From: Gammaproteobacteria bacterium RBG_16_51_14
GTDB lineage: Bacteria; Pseudomonadota; Gammaproteobacteria; Eutrophobiales; Eutrophobiaceae
Assembly: GCA_001802375.1 (NCBI GenBank)
Contig: MGXK01000084.1
Span: forward strand, 1-33,287
Reading direction: 5' to 3'
DNA length: 33,287 bases
Shown here: positions 7,753 to 15,977 of the stretch, in pieces
Layout: each line of letters begins with the position of its first letter
How positions within the stretch are numbered: position 1 is the first letter of the stretch
Position numbers and translations under genes: made by a program
Notes under the pieces: generated by a model
What the model was told of the DNA's origin: nothing
Databases searched by the model: none
What the model saw: the letters and a program-made list of their open reading frames with translations, nothing else

Positions 7753-9390
7753 TTACGTTGAACCTGTTGAAATTACTTCGTTATCGTGCATATATGATTT
7801 ATCAATAGGGTAATTTTCAAATTGAACGGAATAATAACTTTCAAAGAAGGGCTGGATCACCTCTTCGATCTTTTGATCATATTCAGGGGTGATATGTAAC
7901 AGACGTCCTGTATGATCTTCTCTGAATTCGTGATCAGCAATGATGTGAACACCGGATTTCAAAACATAGCGCGGTGCATTGAACATCATCTCCTTGTCTT
8001 CCATCTCGTCATGGATGGTGATATCGGCATCGGCCCCTGGTCCGAGATGTCCCTTGTTTTTCAGACCGAGCGCACGTGCCGGTCCGGCACGGGTGATAAT
8101 GGCGATTTCGTAGAGGCTATATTCGCGATCCAGGTCGCTGATCATCGTCTTTGCAATGGCCTTTTGATTGACCCGGGCTATTTCCTGCCGGCGAAAACCC
8201 CTATCCATCAACAGGCGGATCAGTTTCGGATAATTCATGAATGAGCCGCCGTTCGGATGGTCCGTAGAGAGGATAACCTGCCACGGGTTCTCTGTGAGCA
8301 GGAATAGTTCCAATCCAATCGCCCACTGCAGCGTGTGAGTATAGACGTGTCCCTGATACGTGAAAGGAACGATACCACAACCGCTTTCACACTCCGTATC
8401 GGCATTGACCCACTTGTTCTTGTTTATACCCCGTAGCATATAGGCCAGGGGGGCATCGGCCGTCATACTGAGTGCATTGCCAAACATTACTTGGCCAACA
8501 TCACAGGTAATGTTGGGGTGTTGATTGATATACTCGATGATCTCTGCTGCCTTTGAAGCAGGTTGTTTGCCAACCTCCCCACCATAGCAGTTAAACTGGA
8601 TATGGGCTATGTGGAGGCGTTTGTCTCCAGCCGTGCGCATGGTTTCCAGGGTCGTCCTGTAGTTGCCGCTATGGCCAAGGTTATTGCAGTGAATATGAGC
8701 AGGATGAGGAAGGTTCATTTTATCTGCTGCAATAACAAATGCCTCGATAATCTGGCGCGGCGATATGCCATCCACCTTCTCGTCGATATCATGGACATTG
8801 GTATTGCGTTTCCCCTTCCAGGGTTCATCTCCACCGGGATTGACCAGCTTCGGTGTATAGGCCCTGGTGGCATTCATCCACCAGGCAACCGCCTGCTGGA
8901 ATTCCTCCTGCCTGCCTTCCTTAATCAGGTTCTGCAGAAAAATATTGTTGGCCAACAGGACATAGAAACCCTTGTCGATGACCGGGGTGTCGTGAAGTTC
9001 CTCGAGTGTGTGTCTGGCAGAGAGGGGGGGGACTGCTGCTTCCATCGCAGTCGTGTATCCCATGGTGGCATAGCGGTAGCCGGTGGTGAATGTGGACGGG
9101 ACGATTCCTCCAGAACCCGAACGTGTGACTGCCGTACCGGGGTAAGGGTCCTTTCGGTGATCTTCAGGCATGAGCTTGCGACCGGCATTAACCTTGGGGC
9201 CTGCAATATGACAATGTATATCAACACCGCCCGGCATGATTACCATGCCCTGTGCTTCAATACGGGTAGCACTATCCGGGACAGATTCTACAATACGACC
9301 ATCTTCAATGCAGATATCCCTGATTACACCATCGATGTTATTAATGGGATCGTACACCTTCCCATTGACAATGCGGGTTGCCGACACCAT
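7753..9390 (-). CDS. fwdA: Formylmethanofuran dehydrogenase subunit A, amidohydrolase (copy 2)
   Basis: A FwdA/FhcA amidohydrolase of 545 residues from the chosen start. Metal-site residues are complete: H59 and H61 in IHCHI, K181 in PKLVNPGG, H232/H234 in HIHCNN, H260/H263 in HIAHIQF, and D377 in STDHPNG. In archaeal Fwd this subunit interconverts formate and formyl-methanofuran, with formate tunnelled to or from FwdB. I chose the ATG at 9390 because AGGGAGA lies about 6 bases upstream and the next residues align with copy 1. A longer frame from GTG at 9453 overlaps the fwdB stop by one base but adds 21 residues unlike the family. It sits between fwdB and ftr. Confidence 0.94.
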   Translation of the reverse strand: MVSATRIVNGKVYDPINNIDGVIRDICIEDGRIVESVPDSATRIEAQGMVIMPGGVDIHCHIAGPKVNAGRKLMPEDHRKDPYPGTAVTRSGSGGIVPSTFTTGYRYATMGYTTAMEAAVPPLSARHTLEELHDTPVIDKGFYVLLANNIFLQNLIKEGRQEEFQQAVAWWMNATRAYTPKLVNPGGDEPWKGKRNTNVHDIDEKVDGISPRQIIEAFVIAADKMNLPHPAHIHCNNLGHSGNYRTTLETMRTAGDKRLHIAHIQFNCYGGEVGKQPASKAAEIIEYINQHPNITCDVGQVMFGNALSMTADAPLAYMLRGINKNKWVNADTECESGCGIVPFTYQGHVYTHTLQWAIGLELFLLTENPWQVILSTDHPNGGSFMNYPKLIRLLMDRGFRRQEIARVNQKAIAKTMISDLDREYSLYEIAIITRAGPARALGLKNKGHLGPGADADITIHDEMEDKEMMFNAPRYVLKSGVHIIADHEFREDHTGRLLHITPEYDQKIEEVIQPFFESYYSVQFENYPIDKSYMHDNEVISTGST

Positions 9391-9452
9391 CAAGTTCTCC
9401 CTAAAAGTTGAAATTTCTGATTTTGTTATAGCTTTATTAGGTAACTTTATCA

Positions 9453-10823
9453 CTACATTGATGCATGTAGTGTTGCTTTCCCGATGTCACTTCGGGCTGA
9501 CATACCTATACTTCGTTTATCGATATTGAGTTCAAAAACCCTGTTCTTTATGGCGCTTAATATTACCACGTCAGAGGGGTATGGTGACTCAAAGGCCGGG
9601 CGCAGGGTAATCGGGATATCGTCCATTCTGTAGGCTGTTCCGTGTTCGTTAAGCCCCCATGCCGACGTTGAGAAGACGACATAGGCAAGCTCACTGGTTA
9701 CCGAACGCCTGGTATCCAGTGAGATCACAGGAATCCGTTTCATTTGTTCTACGGCTGCCTTGGGAAAGTTGGAGGCAGGGTCACTGGCAATAAACATGGC
9801 TGCATCCGCCCCGTCCCTGGCGAGGTTGTCAACGGCGGTGAATTCACCCGGATTGAAACGTGGATAGCCGAGATTGAAGTTCACCCCGAACGGGTAACCG
9901 GTCTGCCAGGTAAGTACCTGATCTGCCCCTGTGACGTTGCCATGTCCACGGGCCGGCTTGACCACAAAGTGGGTGTATTCATTTAAATCAGTCACCATGG
10001 AAAACAGTGCCCCGGTATTGAAATACCGGCCCCTGCCCATGGTCAGACCCATGCCGAAGAAGACGACCCCGAAATTGCAGTTCTTCATACGTTCAGCCAA
10101 ATCCTGCAGTGTTTCCAAGGGTACCCCGGTAACCTTTTCAATAGAGGCATTGACCTTCTTGCCTTTAATCAGGGCCCGCAGGGCCCATATCATCTCGAAA
10201 TCAGTAGCTGGTTTGGGCCGAATATGTATGTTTGCTACCGGTGCCGAAGCCGTTTTCCTGGGATCCACCAGGACTACTGTCCTGTCTTTCTTGCCCCTTG
10301 GTATAAACATCCCTTTGGTGGTCACTGCATAGCGTGTAAACAGGCGGGGATGGGCCTCGGCTGGATTACAACCCCAGAAAATAACCAGGTCAGCCCGGTT
10401 CTTGACCTCACCGAGTGTCGTCGTTGATTCGCCGACGCCCTGAAATGCCATACCGGTGGGCCCATGACAGACCGATGAGGTGGAATCTATTGATCCGCGC
10501 ATATAATCAGCGATGGCAACAGCCTCACGTTGTGCTTCCACGGAGGCTTCGCTCAGACCGTAGATAATGGGAAATTTTGCCTTTGTCAGTATCTGTGCAG
10601 ATTCCTCAACCGCCTCTTCAAAACTGACTTCCTTGCCACCGATCGCGGCAATCGGTCGGTCCTCGATAACATGTTCTGAAAACCATGACCTTCCAAGGAT
10701 ACAGGCATTTTTGGCCTTGGTAATGCGATGTTCATCAAGATCGACGGTGAGTTCCATGTCATCGCAGACACAGCCACAAAAAGTACAAACAGCATTCTTT
10801 ATCGTGCGGGTATTTTCACTCAT
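9453..10823 (-). CDS. fwdB: Formylmethanofuran dehydrogenase subunit B, molybdopterin/tungstopterin catalytic subunit (copy 2)
   Basis: A 456-residue FwdB homologue with every visible catalytic feature of the archaeal enzyme. It has a [4Fe-4S] motif C13-x2-C16-x3-C20 plus C41, and the metal-ligand cysteine C119 in the SVCHGP motif. It also has a pterin-nucleotide-binding VVLVDPRKT and a C-terminal half with LTWQTGYPFGVNF. In methanogens the equivalent cysteine binds W or Mo held by two pterins and reduces CO2 to formate. This contrasts with bacterial FhcB, including the copy at 3856-5172, where this cysteine is lost. A FwdD-like gene lies just upstream. The inferred reaction is CO2 and methanofuran to or from formyl-methanofuran with ferredoxin. 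ATG start at 10823; weak ribosome-binding site. Confidence 0.93.
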   Translation of the reverse strand: MSENTRTIKNAVCTFCGCVCDDMELTVDLDEHRITKAKNACILGRSWFSEHVIEDRPIAAIGGKEVSFEEAVEESAQILTKAKFPIIYGLSEASVEAQREAVAIADYMRGSIDSTSSVCHGPTGMAFQGVGESTTTLGEVKNRADLVIFWGCNPAEAHPRLFTRYAVTTKGMFIPRGKKDRTVVLVDPRKTASAPVANIHIRPKPATDFEMIWALRALIKGKKVNASIEKVTGVPLETLQDLAERMKNCNFGVVFFGMGLTMGRGRYFNTGALFSMVTDLNEYTHFVVKPARGHGNVTGADQVLTWQTGYPFGVNFNLGYPRFNPGEFTAVDNLARDGADAAMFIASDPASNFPKAAVEQMKRIPVISLDTRRSVTSELAYVVFSTSAWGLNEHGTAYRMDDIPITLRPAFESPYPSDVVILSAIKNRVFELNIDKRSIGMSARSDIGKATLHASM

Positions 10824-10923
10824 GGGATTTCTCGCTAATCAACGGGTTTCAGGCGGCATACGGATGTTAGCATGCCAATAATTATGTCAGTAATCCGGTG
10901 GATGTGAAGTTTTGTTCTGTAAT

Positions 10924-10939
10924 TGTTAAGAAATGTTAA
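10924..10939. repeat. Short direct repeat TGTTAA between fwdD and fwdB
   Basis: Two TGTTAA copies start 10 bases apart (10924-10929 and 10934-10939), one helical turn, in the 134-base gap between fwdD and fwdB. A comparable pair with 11-base spacing lies at 21117-21133 upstream of rnfC. It could be a protein-binding site or a chance feature of AT-rich DNA. Confidence 0.3.
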
Positions 10940-10957
10940 GATTTTACTTGCGTATAT

Positions 10958-11305
10958 TCACACAATTACTTTTTCTATCACGACTTCCATGTGTTTGGAG
11001 ACCGGCATCCCGGATCCATAAGTTTCGCTGTCCATCAAATGGGTCGTCGGCGGACCATAGGGTATTGCCAACAGTCCTTGTGGCAGATCATCCGGTTTTT
11101 TCCCCCTGCAGGTTACGATGACTTCACCCACTTCATTGCTCAGGCGGACCTTGTCTCCTTCCTGCAGGCCAAGGCGTTCCATGTCGTCCGTGTTGACATC
11201 CACCATGGACGTCTCGAGCATGTATGCTTCTTGTAATTTACCTTTATTAAGAGCCGTTCCCTGCTCGGTCGTACGAACAGGTATCAAAATCATTTTTTCT
11301 GACAT
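10958..11305 (-). CDS. fwdD: Formylmethanofuran dehydrogenase subunit D, molybdopterin dinucleotide-binding
   Basis: A 115-residue protein of the molydopterin dinucleotide-binding fold. Key stretches are MERLGLQEGDKVRLSNEVGE, the barrel signature of the C-terminal domain of Mo/W oxidoreductases, and LLAIPYGPPTTHL followed by GSGMP, as in archaeal FwdD/FmdD. With FwdB it completes the metal-pterin pocket. Bacterial Fhc complexes lack this subunit, and the first fhc operon here has none, so its presence is strong evidence that this operon encodes a real dehydrogenase. Start ATG at 11305 with a GGAGAT ribosome-binding site. It is the first gene of its operon, behind an FNR-type promoter; fwdB follows after 134 bases. 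Confidence 0.88.
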   Translation of the reverse strand: MSEKMILIPVRTTEQGTALNKGKLQEAYMLETSMVDVNTDDMERLGLQEGDKVRLSNEVGEVIVTCRGKKPDDLPQGLLAIPYGPPTTHLMDSETYGSGMPVSKHMEVVIEKVIV

Positions 11306-11349
11306 GATATCTCCATTGAAATGTCTTGTGTGCTTTTGCCCGGGTGGTG

Positions 11350-11396
11350 ATTATATTCTAATTTCAGGATGAATAAATTATTTTGATCAGGATCAC
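11350..11396 (-). promoter_or_regulatory. FNR/Anr-type promoter of the fwd operon
   Basis: On the minus strand GTGATCCTGATCAA (11396-11383) matches the FNR consensus TTGAT-N4-ATCAA with one mismatch. Exactly 22 bases later comes TAGAAT (11360-11355), the spacing of class II FNR promoters in which the box is centred at -41.5. A perfect TATAAT (11355-11350) overlaps. The site lies 78 bases upstream of the fwdD start. It suggests induction under low oxygen. Confidence 0.55.
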
Positions 11397-11416
11397 AATA
11401 AACAGCATTCACAGGG

Positions 11417-11441
11417 AAAAATAAACCCGCAAAACGCGGGG
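11417..11441 (-). terminator. Intrinsic terminator of the rnf/Nfn-like operon
   Basis: Minus-strand hairpin with stem CCCGC (11440-11436) and GCGGG (11430-11426), followed directly by TTTATTTTT (11425-11417). It lies about 30 bases after the stop codon of the 1189-residue flavoprotein gene and just upstream of the fwdD promoter, so the rnf and fwd operons are likely separate transcripts. Confidence 0.75.
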
Positions 11442-11470
11442 CAAGAAAATATGTTTATTCAACAAGAAGA

Positions 11471-14400
11471 TTAAACAAGTTTACAGTCTTGTTGAATATC
11501 TTCCAGGCAATATGCAATCCACTGATGTGTCAGTTTTTCATGCACGGCATTCTGATTCAGGCGCTGGTGCAAGCTGGGGAAAACCACCCGATCCAGGTGC
11601 TGATCCTGATTGAAGCACGAAAAGACCACGGACTCCTCACCACATTCACTGTCGAGGTGAAGTTGCAGACACTGCGCACAGATCTCCTTCATCATGCATT
11701 GCATGGGTGAATTGATACTGCCCAGGGCTACATGGTCGGGTTTAAGATATCCTTTCAGCACTGTATGTCGGGCTTCACGTACCGCGTTCATCATCCTGTC
11801 CGAACCGATGGCGATGATGCGATCGACGGTGTTGAGCGGTGTATTGATTTCTCCCAACTCCCCCCTGGCGTAAGCCGTCATCGCCTGGATGATATTGCCA
11901 ATAAACGACCGATCCTGGGGTCGTCCAGGCTCAAAACCGGGGTTTACATCACAGCACCAGATGACCTCATCAGAAGCTGCTTCAATGTTCTCAATATGGT
12001 AACGGTCGAGTACTGACTTATAAGCGGCGAAATAAAGCACTTTTGAACCGGCCTGACGCGTGGCCTGACCAATGGAAAACAGAACAGCATTACCCAGACC
12101 ACCGCCCAGGAGAAGGACGGTTTCATCGTCCGGTATCTCGGTGGGGCTGCCGGTAGGGCCCATCAGAACCACCTGTTCACCTGGCTTGAGCATGGCGCAC
12201 AGATTAGAGGAACCACCCATTTCCAGCACAATCACGGAAATCAGTCCCTTGTCGTGGTCCACCCAGGCGCCAGTGAGGGCTATGCCCTCCATGGCAAGCA
12301 TGGTCCCGTTTACCTGCATCGCATTGGCCTCATAATTCTGGAAACGGAAAAATTGTCCGGGTTTAAACGCCCTTGCGGGTAACGGTGCATGGATGATGAC
12401 CTCGACAATGTTCGGGGTCAGGCGTTTGATATCATGCACCCTGGGCCTCAGGCCGTCATTGAGATGACTGACGAGATCAGCGGACGCAACCCGGCTAGGC
12501 TTGATCCTGCCCAGCATCCGGTTGAGCACCGGAAAACCCTGCTTGGCACTGGCGATCGCCTTGACCACATTGCCGGCATATGACGGGTGCAGGTCTCCAA
12601 AGAAGCTCATCGCCCGGCCATCATCACGAATGTTCATCACCACGTGAGGGGTTTCTGGTTTGGTCGATAATTCAGGCGTAACCGGATGACCGTCCTCGTC
12701 CCTGGCCTGGAAGTATTTGCCGGCCATTTCTGCAAAGCCGGGATATTCGCGGGCAAGCACTGTGTTGGGTTGAGTCCCTGCGGCGATTAACAGTGCACGT
12801 GCGGGCAGGCTTACGTACTCACCAGCCGGTATCGGCCGACCGTTTTCATCAAGGGTCTGGCGTTCCAGCCGGATTGCCTTGACATGGCCGTATTCATCTA
12901 CATCGACTGCGGTTGGTGCCAGCAATTCTGCGAAACGAATCCCCTGCTCAAAGGACTTTATGATTTCTTCGTGGTTCAGCTGATAACTGGGTGCCCCTGT
13001 CATTCGACGCCTGTAGACGATTGTTGAACCACCCCATTGGTTAAGAAGCCCGGTAAAGCCGGGTTCGCGACCTTCTTTTTCCGCCATTTGCCGCTCGGAA
13101 CGGATTGCCCTGGCGTGACTGATAAATTCATCGGCGATGATTAATTCTTCTTCTGTGTAGGAAGCGCGTACCGCTTCCTTGCCAATTTTTGCAGCCAGGG
13201 TTTCGTAACGGGCCTGAAACTTCTCAACCTGGCGTATGTAGTACGCCAGGATCTCGGTCGCAGTGTCGATAGCAGTCAGACCACCTCCGACAATAACGGC
13301 AGGCAGGCGGATCTGTAAATTTGCAACGGAATCTTTTTTTGCTGCACCGGTAAGCTGCAGCGCCATCAGGAAATCGGATGCCTGGCGCACACCACGGGCC
13401 AGGCCATTGGGGATGGAAAGATAAGTGGGTTTGCCCGCTCCCGCGCATAGTGCGATGTGATCGAATCCCATTGCATAGGCGGAGTCAGCAGTAATTGCGC
13501 TGCCGAAACGGACCCCGCCGAACATAGTGAATGTTTTTCGACGTTCGAGCAGTAGCCTGATTACTGTAAGAAAGTTTTTGTCCCAACGGACCGTAATACC
13601 GTACTCGGCAACACCACCAAAACCTGCCTGTGGGCGTTCATCCAGGGATTCATAGATCGAGGTGATGTCCCTGATCGGCTCGAAAGGAAACCGGTCGCCC
13701 GCAGGAGTCACTCCCGAAATTTGTGGTGCCAGAGGCTCGATCTTCAGTCCGTCCACTGCCACTACCGTGTGCCCTTCATTCAACAGGAAATGGGCCAGTG
13801 AAAATCCTGACGGACCCAGACCAACGATTAAAATCTTGTAACCTGATGCCGATTGAGGCAGGGGTCGTTTGAAATTCAGCGGGTTCCAGCGCGTCAGAAG
13901 GCTGTATATCTCGAAACCCCAGGGTAGTTCAAGGATATCCTTGAGTATCCGTGTCTCTACCTGCGGGATATTGACCGGCTCCTGCTTTTGATAGATGCAA
14001 GACTTCATACAGTCGTTGCAGATACGATGTCCTGTTGCAGCCACGGTAGGATTGTCAACGACGATAATGGCAAGAGCCGCGAGTGAATACCCATCCAGTT
14101 TGGCACGATGCATTTCAGAAATGCGTTCTTCAAGCGGGCAACCGGCGAGGGGGATCTGCAGTGGATTTGTCAAGTATTTACCGGATTTTTTGGCCGGATA
14201 GCCCTTGGAGCAATAATCCGTATCCTGTTCGTGGCAGATCACACAGTAGTTTGCCTGATCCAGGGCGCCTACAAGGTCTGTTCCACGATCCGTCAGTGCG
14301 AAGCCATCCCGATGGCTGGTATCTCCGCTGCCGTTTTCCATCATGGAGATGGAGTGCGCTTCAACAATCGAGGTGGAAACCAACGCCTGAAAATTGATTT

Positions 14401-15040
14401 TGCCGGGACGCCGGAACAGGACATCATCCTTGTGACGTTTGCGACCAGCCTTTGTATACAGTGCCCAGGCGGCATAACGCCTGGCCAGATCGAGGGCTTC
14501 TGTGTTTTTCGCCTCATCTTCCAGCCAGTCCGTCACATGGTTGGCAAATACAACCTGATCAAGGGTGGTGCCGAACAGTTTCTCCAATTTATCGGTAAGT
14601 AACGTACCATCGAAGGTTTCGGCCTCTTCTGGCAGCCAGGCCTTGACTGTCTGACGCTGTACGAATTTGCGCTTGCAGGTATAAAGATTCGCTATGTTAG
14701 CTTGCCGGGTTACCAGGTCAGATACGGCCTCATGTATGCCAAACAGGTTTGCCAGAAATGAATCCAGATGTGGCGCAAGCGCCAGCATCAAATCCGAGGC
14801 GGCTTTTCTGTCCAGGTCATCCGGGATTTGTTGTGCCTCGATCAGCCGTTCATGCAGGTAACCATCTGACAGGAGCAGATGGTCCATGAACAGGGAATCG
14901 ACACGATCCAGGCCTTCTTTGTCATAAAGATCCTCGAAGGACAGGTCGTAGGCAAGATGCAGTTCTGCCATGACTGCTGTGGTATTGTTACTTGTAGGTA
15001 AGCCAGCCCCTACGATATCAATTAAGCCGGTTTCATGCAA
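11471..15040 (-). CDS. Large fused flavoprotein: GltD/NfnB-like oxidoreductase joined to NfnA/PyrK-like FNR domain
   Basis: An 1189-residue protein. Residues 1-260 are mostly helical and unrecognised. Two cysteine groups follow (C266, C269, C277, C301 and C341, C344, C348), resembling the Fe-S domain before GltD/NfnB. An FAD Rossmann motif ILIVGLGPSG is at 403-412 and a second, NAD(P)-type AVIVGGGLTA at 581-590. From about 865 comes a ferredoxin-reductase fold with FAD motif KPGQFFRF (893-900), a GGGLGNA nucleotide loop (979-985) and C-terminal [2Fe-2S] cysteines C1115, C1121, C1124, C1142. The order matches NfnB fused to NfnA, the bifurcating NADH-dependent reduced ferredoxin:NADP+ oxidoreductase. 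That activity is inferred; plain ferredoxin:NAD(P) oxidoreductase is an alternative. It follows rnfB by 56 bases. The TTG start is uncertain; ATG at codon 24 is possible. Confidence 0.75.
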   Translation of the reverse strand: MHETGLIDIVGAGLPTSNNTTAVMAELHLAYDLSFEDLYDKEGLDRVDSLFMDHLLLSDGYLHERLIEAQQIPDDLDRKAASDLMLALAPHLDSFLANLFGIHEAVSDLVTRQANIANLYTCKRKFVQRQTVKAWLPEEAETFDGTLLTDKLEKLFGTTLDQVVFANHVTDWLEDEAKNTEALDLARRYAAWALYTKAGRKRHKDDVLFRRPGKINFQALVSTSIVEAHSISMMENGSGDTSHRDGFALTDRGTDLVGALDQANYCVICHEQDTDYCSKGYPAKKSGKYLTNPLQIPLAGCPLEERISEMHRAKLDGYSLAALAIIVVDNPTVAATGHRICNDCMKSCIYQKQEPVNIPQVETRILKDILELPWGFEIYSLLTRWNPLNFKRPLPQSASGYKILIVGLGPSGFSLAHFLLNEGHTVVAVDGLKIEPLAPQISGVTPAGDRFPFEPIRDITSIYESLDERPQAGFGGVAEYGITVRWDKNFLTVIRLLLERRKTFTMFGGVRFGSAITADSAYAMGFDHIALCAGAGKPTYLSIPNGLARGVRQASDFLMALQLTGAAKKDSVANLQIRLPAVIVGGGLTAIDTATEILAYYIRQVEKFQARYETLAAKIGKEAVRASYTEEELIIADEFISHARAIRSERQMAEKEGREPGFTGLLNQWGGSTIVYRRRMTGAPSYQLNHEEIIKSFEQGIRFAELLAPTAVDVDEYGHVKAIRLERQTLDENGRPIPAGEYVSLPARALLIAAGTQPNTVLAREYPGFAEMAGKYFQARDEDGHPVTPELSTKPETPHVVMNIRDDGRAMSFFGDLHPSYAGNVVKAIASAKQGFPVLNRMLGRIKPSRVASADLVSHLNDGLRPRVHDIKRLTPNIVEVIIHAPLPARAFKPGQFFRFQNYEANAMQVNGTMLAMEGIALTGAWVDHDKGLISVIVLEMGGSSNLCAMLKPGEQVVLMGPTGSPTEIPDDETVLLLGGGLGNAVLFSIGQATRQAGSKVLYFAAYKSVLDRYHIENIEAASDEVIWCCDVNPGFEPGRPQDRSFIGNIIQAMTAYARGELGEINTPLNTVDRIIAIGSDRMMNAVREARHTVLKGYLKPDHVALGSINSPMQCMMKEICAQCLQLHLDSECGEESVVFSCFNQDQHLDRVVFPSLHQRLNQNAVHEKLTHQWIAYCLEDIQQDCKLV

Positions 15041-15096
15041 AAGCCGGTGTCATGGTCTTGTTTATTGAGCGTTTTCCCGTGGGTTACCGGATATGA

Positions 15097-15966
15097 TTAA
15101 ACAGCAATTTTAAACTCAACACGCTTCGTTATATTTTTGTTATATGGATTTACCAGTACGATATCTCGCGGGCAGCATTCGATACAGATTTCGTTGCAAT
15201 CCGGCCCGTACGCAACACATTTTTCATGATCAATCTGCATCAGGTCAGCTTCAATCGTTATGGCACCGGCAGGACACTCCTTGACACATTTTTTACAATA
15301 GGTGCAGCTCATCCCACATACTTTTTTTGATTTGTTGGCAATTTCTTTGGTACTGCACTGGATGAGAACCCGGGCATCAATTGGCGTCAGTTCCATGATG
15401 TTTTTGGGGCAGACTTCGACGCATATGCCGCAGCCAACACATAATTCCGGCGAGATCAGCGGGAAATCGTCCACCATGATGATGGCGTCAAAAGGACAAC
15501 TGGCTTCACAGTCTCCAAGCCCCGTACAACCAAACCGGCATGCCGAGGGCCCACCGAAGGCAAGTTCTGCCGCAAGGCAAGAGGTAAATCCGGTGTAGTT
15601 TGATTTCCTTTTGACGTTACCCCCGATGCAGGAGCATTTCACGTTGGCAACCATACCCTCCTTGAAATCCAGTTCCTTCCCGGTGAGGTCAGCTATGATT
15701 TCCGCCACCTCCTTCTTGCCTGGAAAACAGAGACTGGGCGAAACACTCTGATCCTTTACTACTGCGATAGCATAGCCTTCACAACCCGGGAAACCACAGG
15801 CACCGCATTGTGCCATTGGCAGTGATTCCTTAACCTCTTCGACCTTGTGATCTGTCTCAACTGCAAACTTACGTGCCGCTAACGCAAGTCCAATGCCGAA
15901 GATAAGACCCATACTACCCAGCAGAGCGATACCACCCAGTACTAGTTTGATAAGTTCTGATTCCAT
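15097..15966 (-). CDS. rnfB: Rnf complex subunit B, ferredoxin-accepting polyferredoxin
   Basis: A 289-residue protein with an N-terminal membrane anchor (residues about 5-31). It has the RnfB C54-x2-C57-x4-C62-x17-C80 cluster in QCGACGFPGCEGYA. Several ferredoxin motifs follow: CTGLGDCEASCP, CVGCGICVEVCP, CTYCKKCVKECP and CNEICIECCP. RnfB is the cytoplasmic entry point for electrons from reduced ferredoxin in the Rnf ferredoxin:NAD+ oxidoreductase. The length and cluster number resemble clostridial/archaeal RnfB more than the roughly 190-residue enterobacterial form. It is the last rnf gene of the order C-D-G-E-A-B, 11 bases after rnfA, and precedes the large flavoprotein gene. Confidence 0.95.
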   Translation of the reverse strand: MESELIKLVLGGIALLGSMGLIFGIGLALAARKFAVETDHKVEEVKESLPMAQCGACGFPGCEGYAIAVVKDQSVSPSLCFPGKKEVAEIIADLTGKELDFKEGMVANVKCSCIGGNVKRKSNYTGFTSCLAAELAFGGPSACRFGCTGLGDCEASCPFDAIIMVDDFPLISPELCVGCGICVEVCPKNIMELTPIDARVLIQCSTKEIANKSKKVCGMSCTYCKKCVKECPAGAITIEADLMQIDHEKCVAYGPDCNEICIECCPRDIVLVNPYNKNITKRVEFKIAV

Positions 15967-15977
15967 AGCTGCCTCAA

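Noticed and set aside
8563-9411. A 282-codon plus-strand open frame opposite fwdA
   Set aside because: It lies wholly antisense to the well-conserved fwdA, has no family features or ribosome-binding site, and reflects codon bias of the real gene.
7753-9453. Longer fwdA from the GTG at 9453 overlapping the fwdB stop
   Set aside because: The extra 21 residues do not match the family, and the ATG at 9390 has a properly spaced AGGGAGA.
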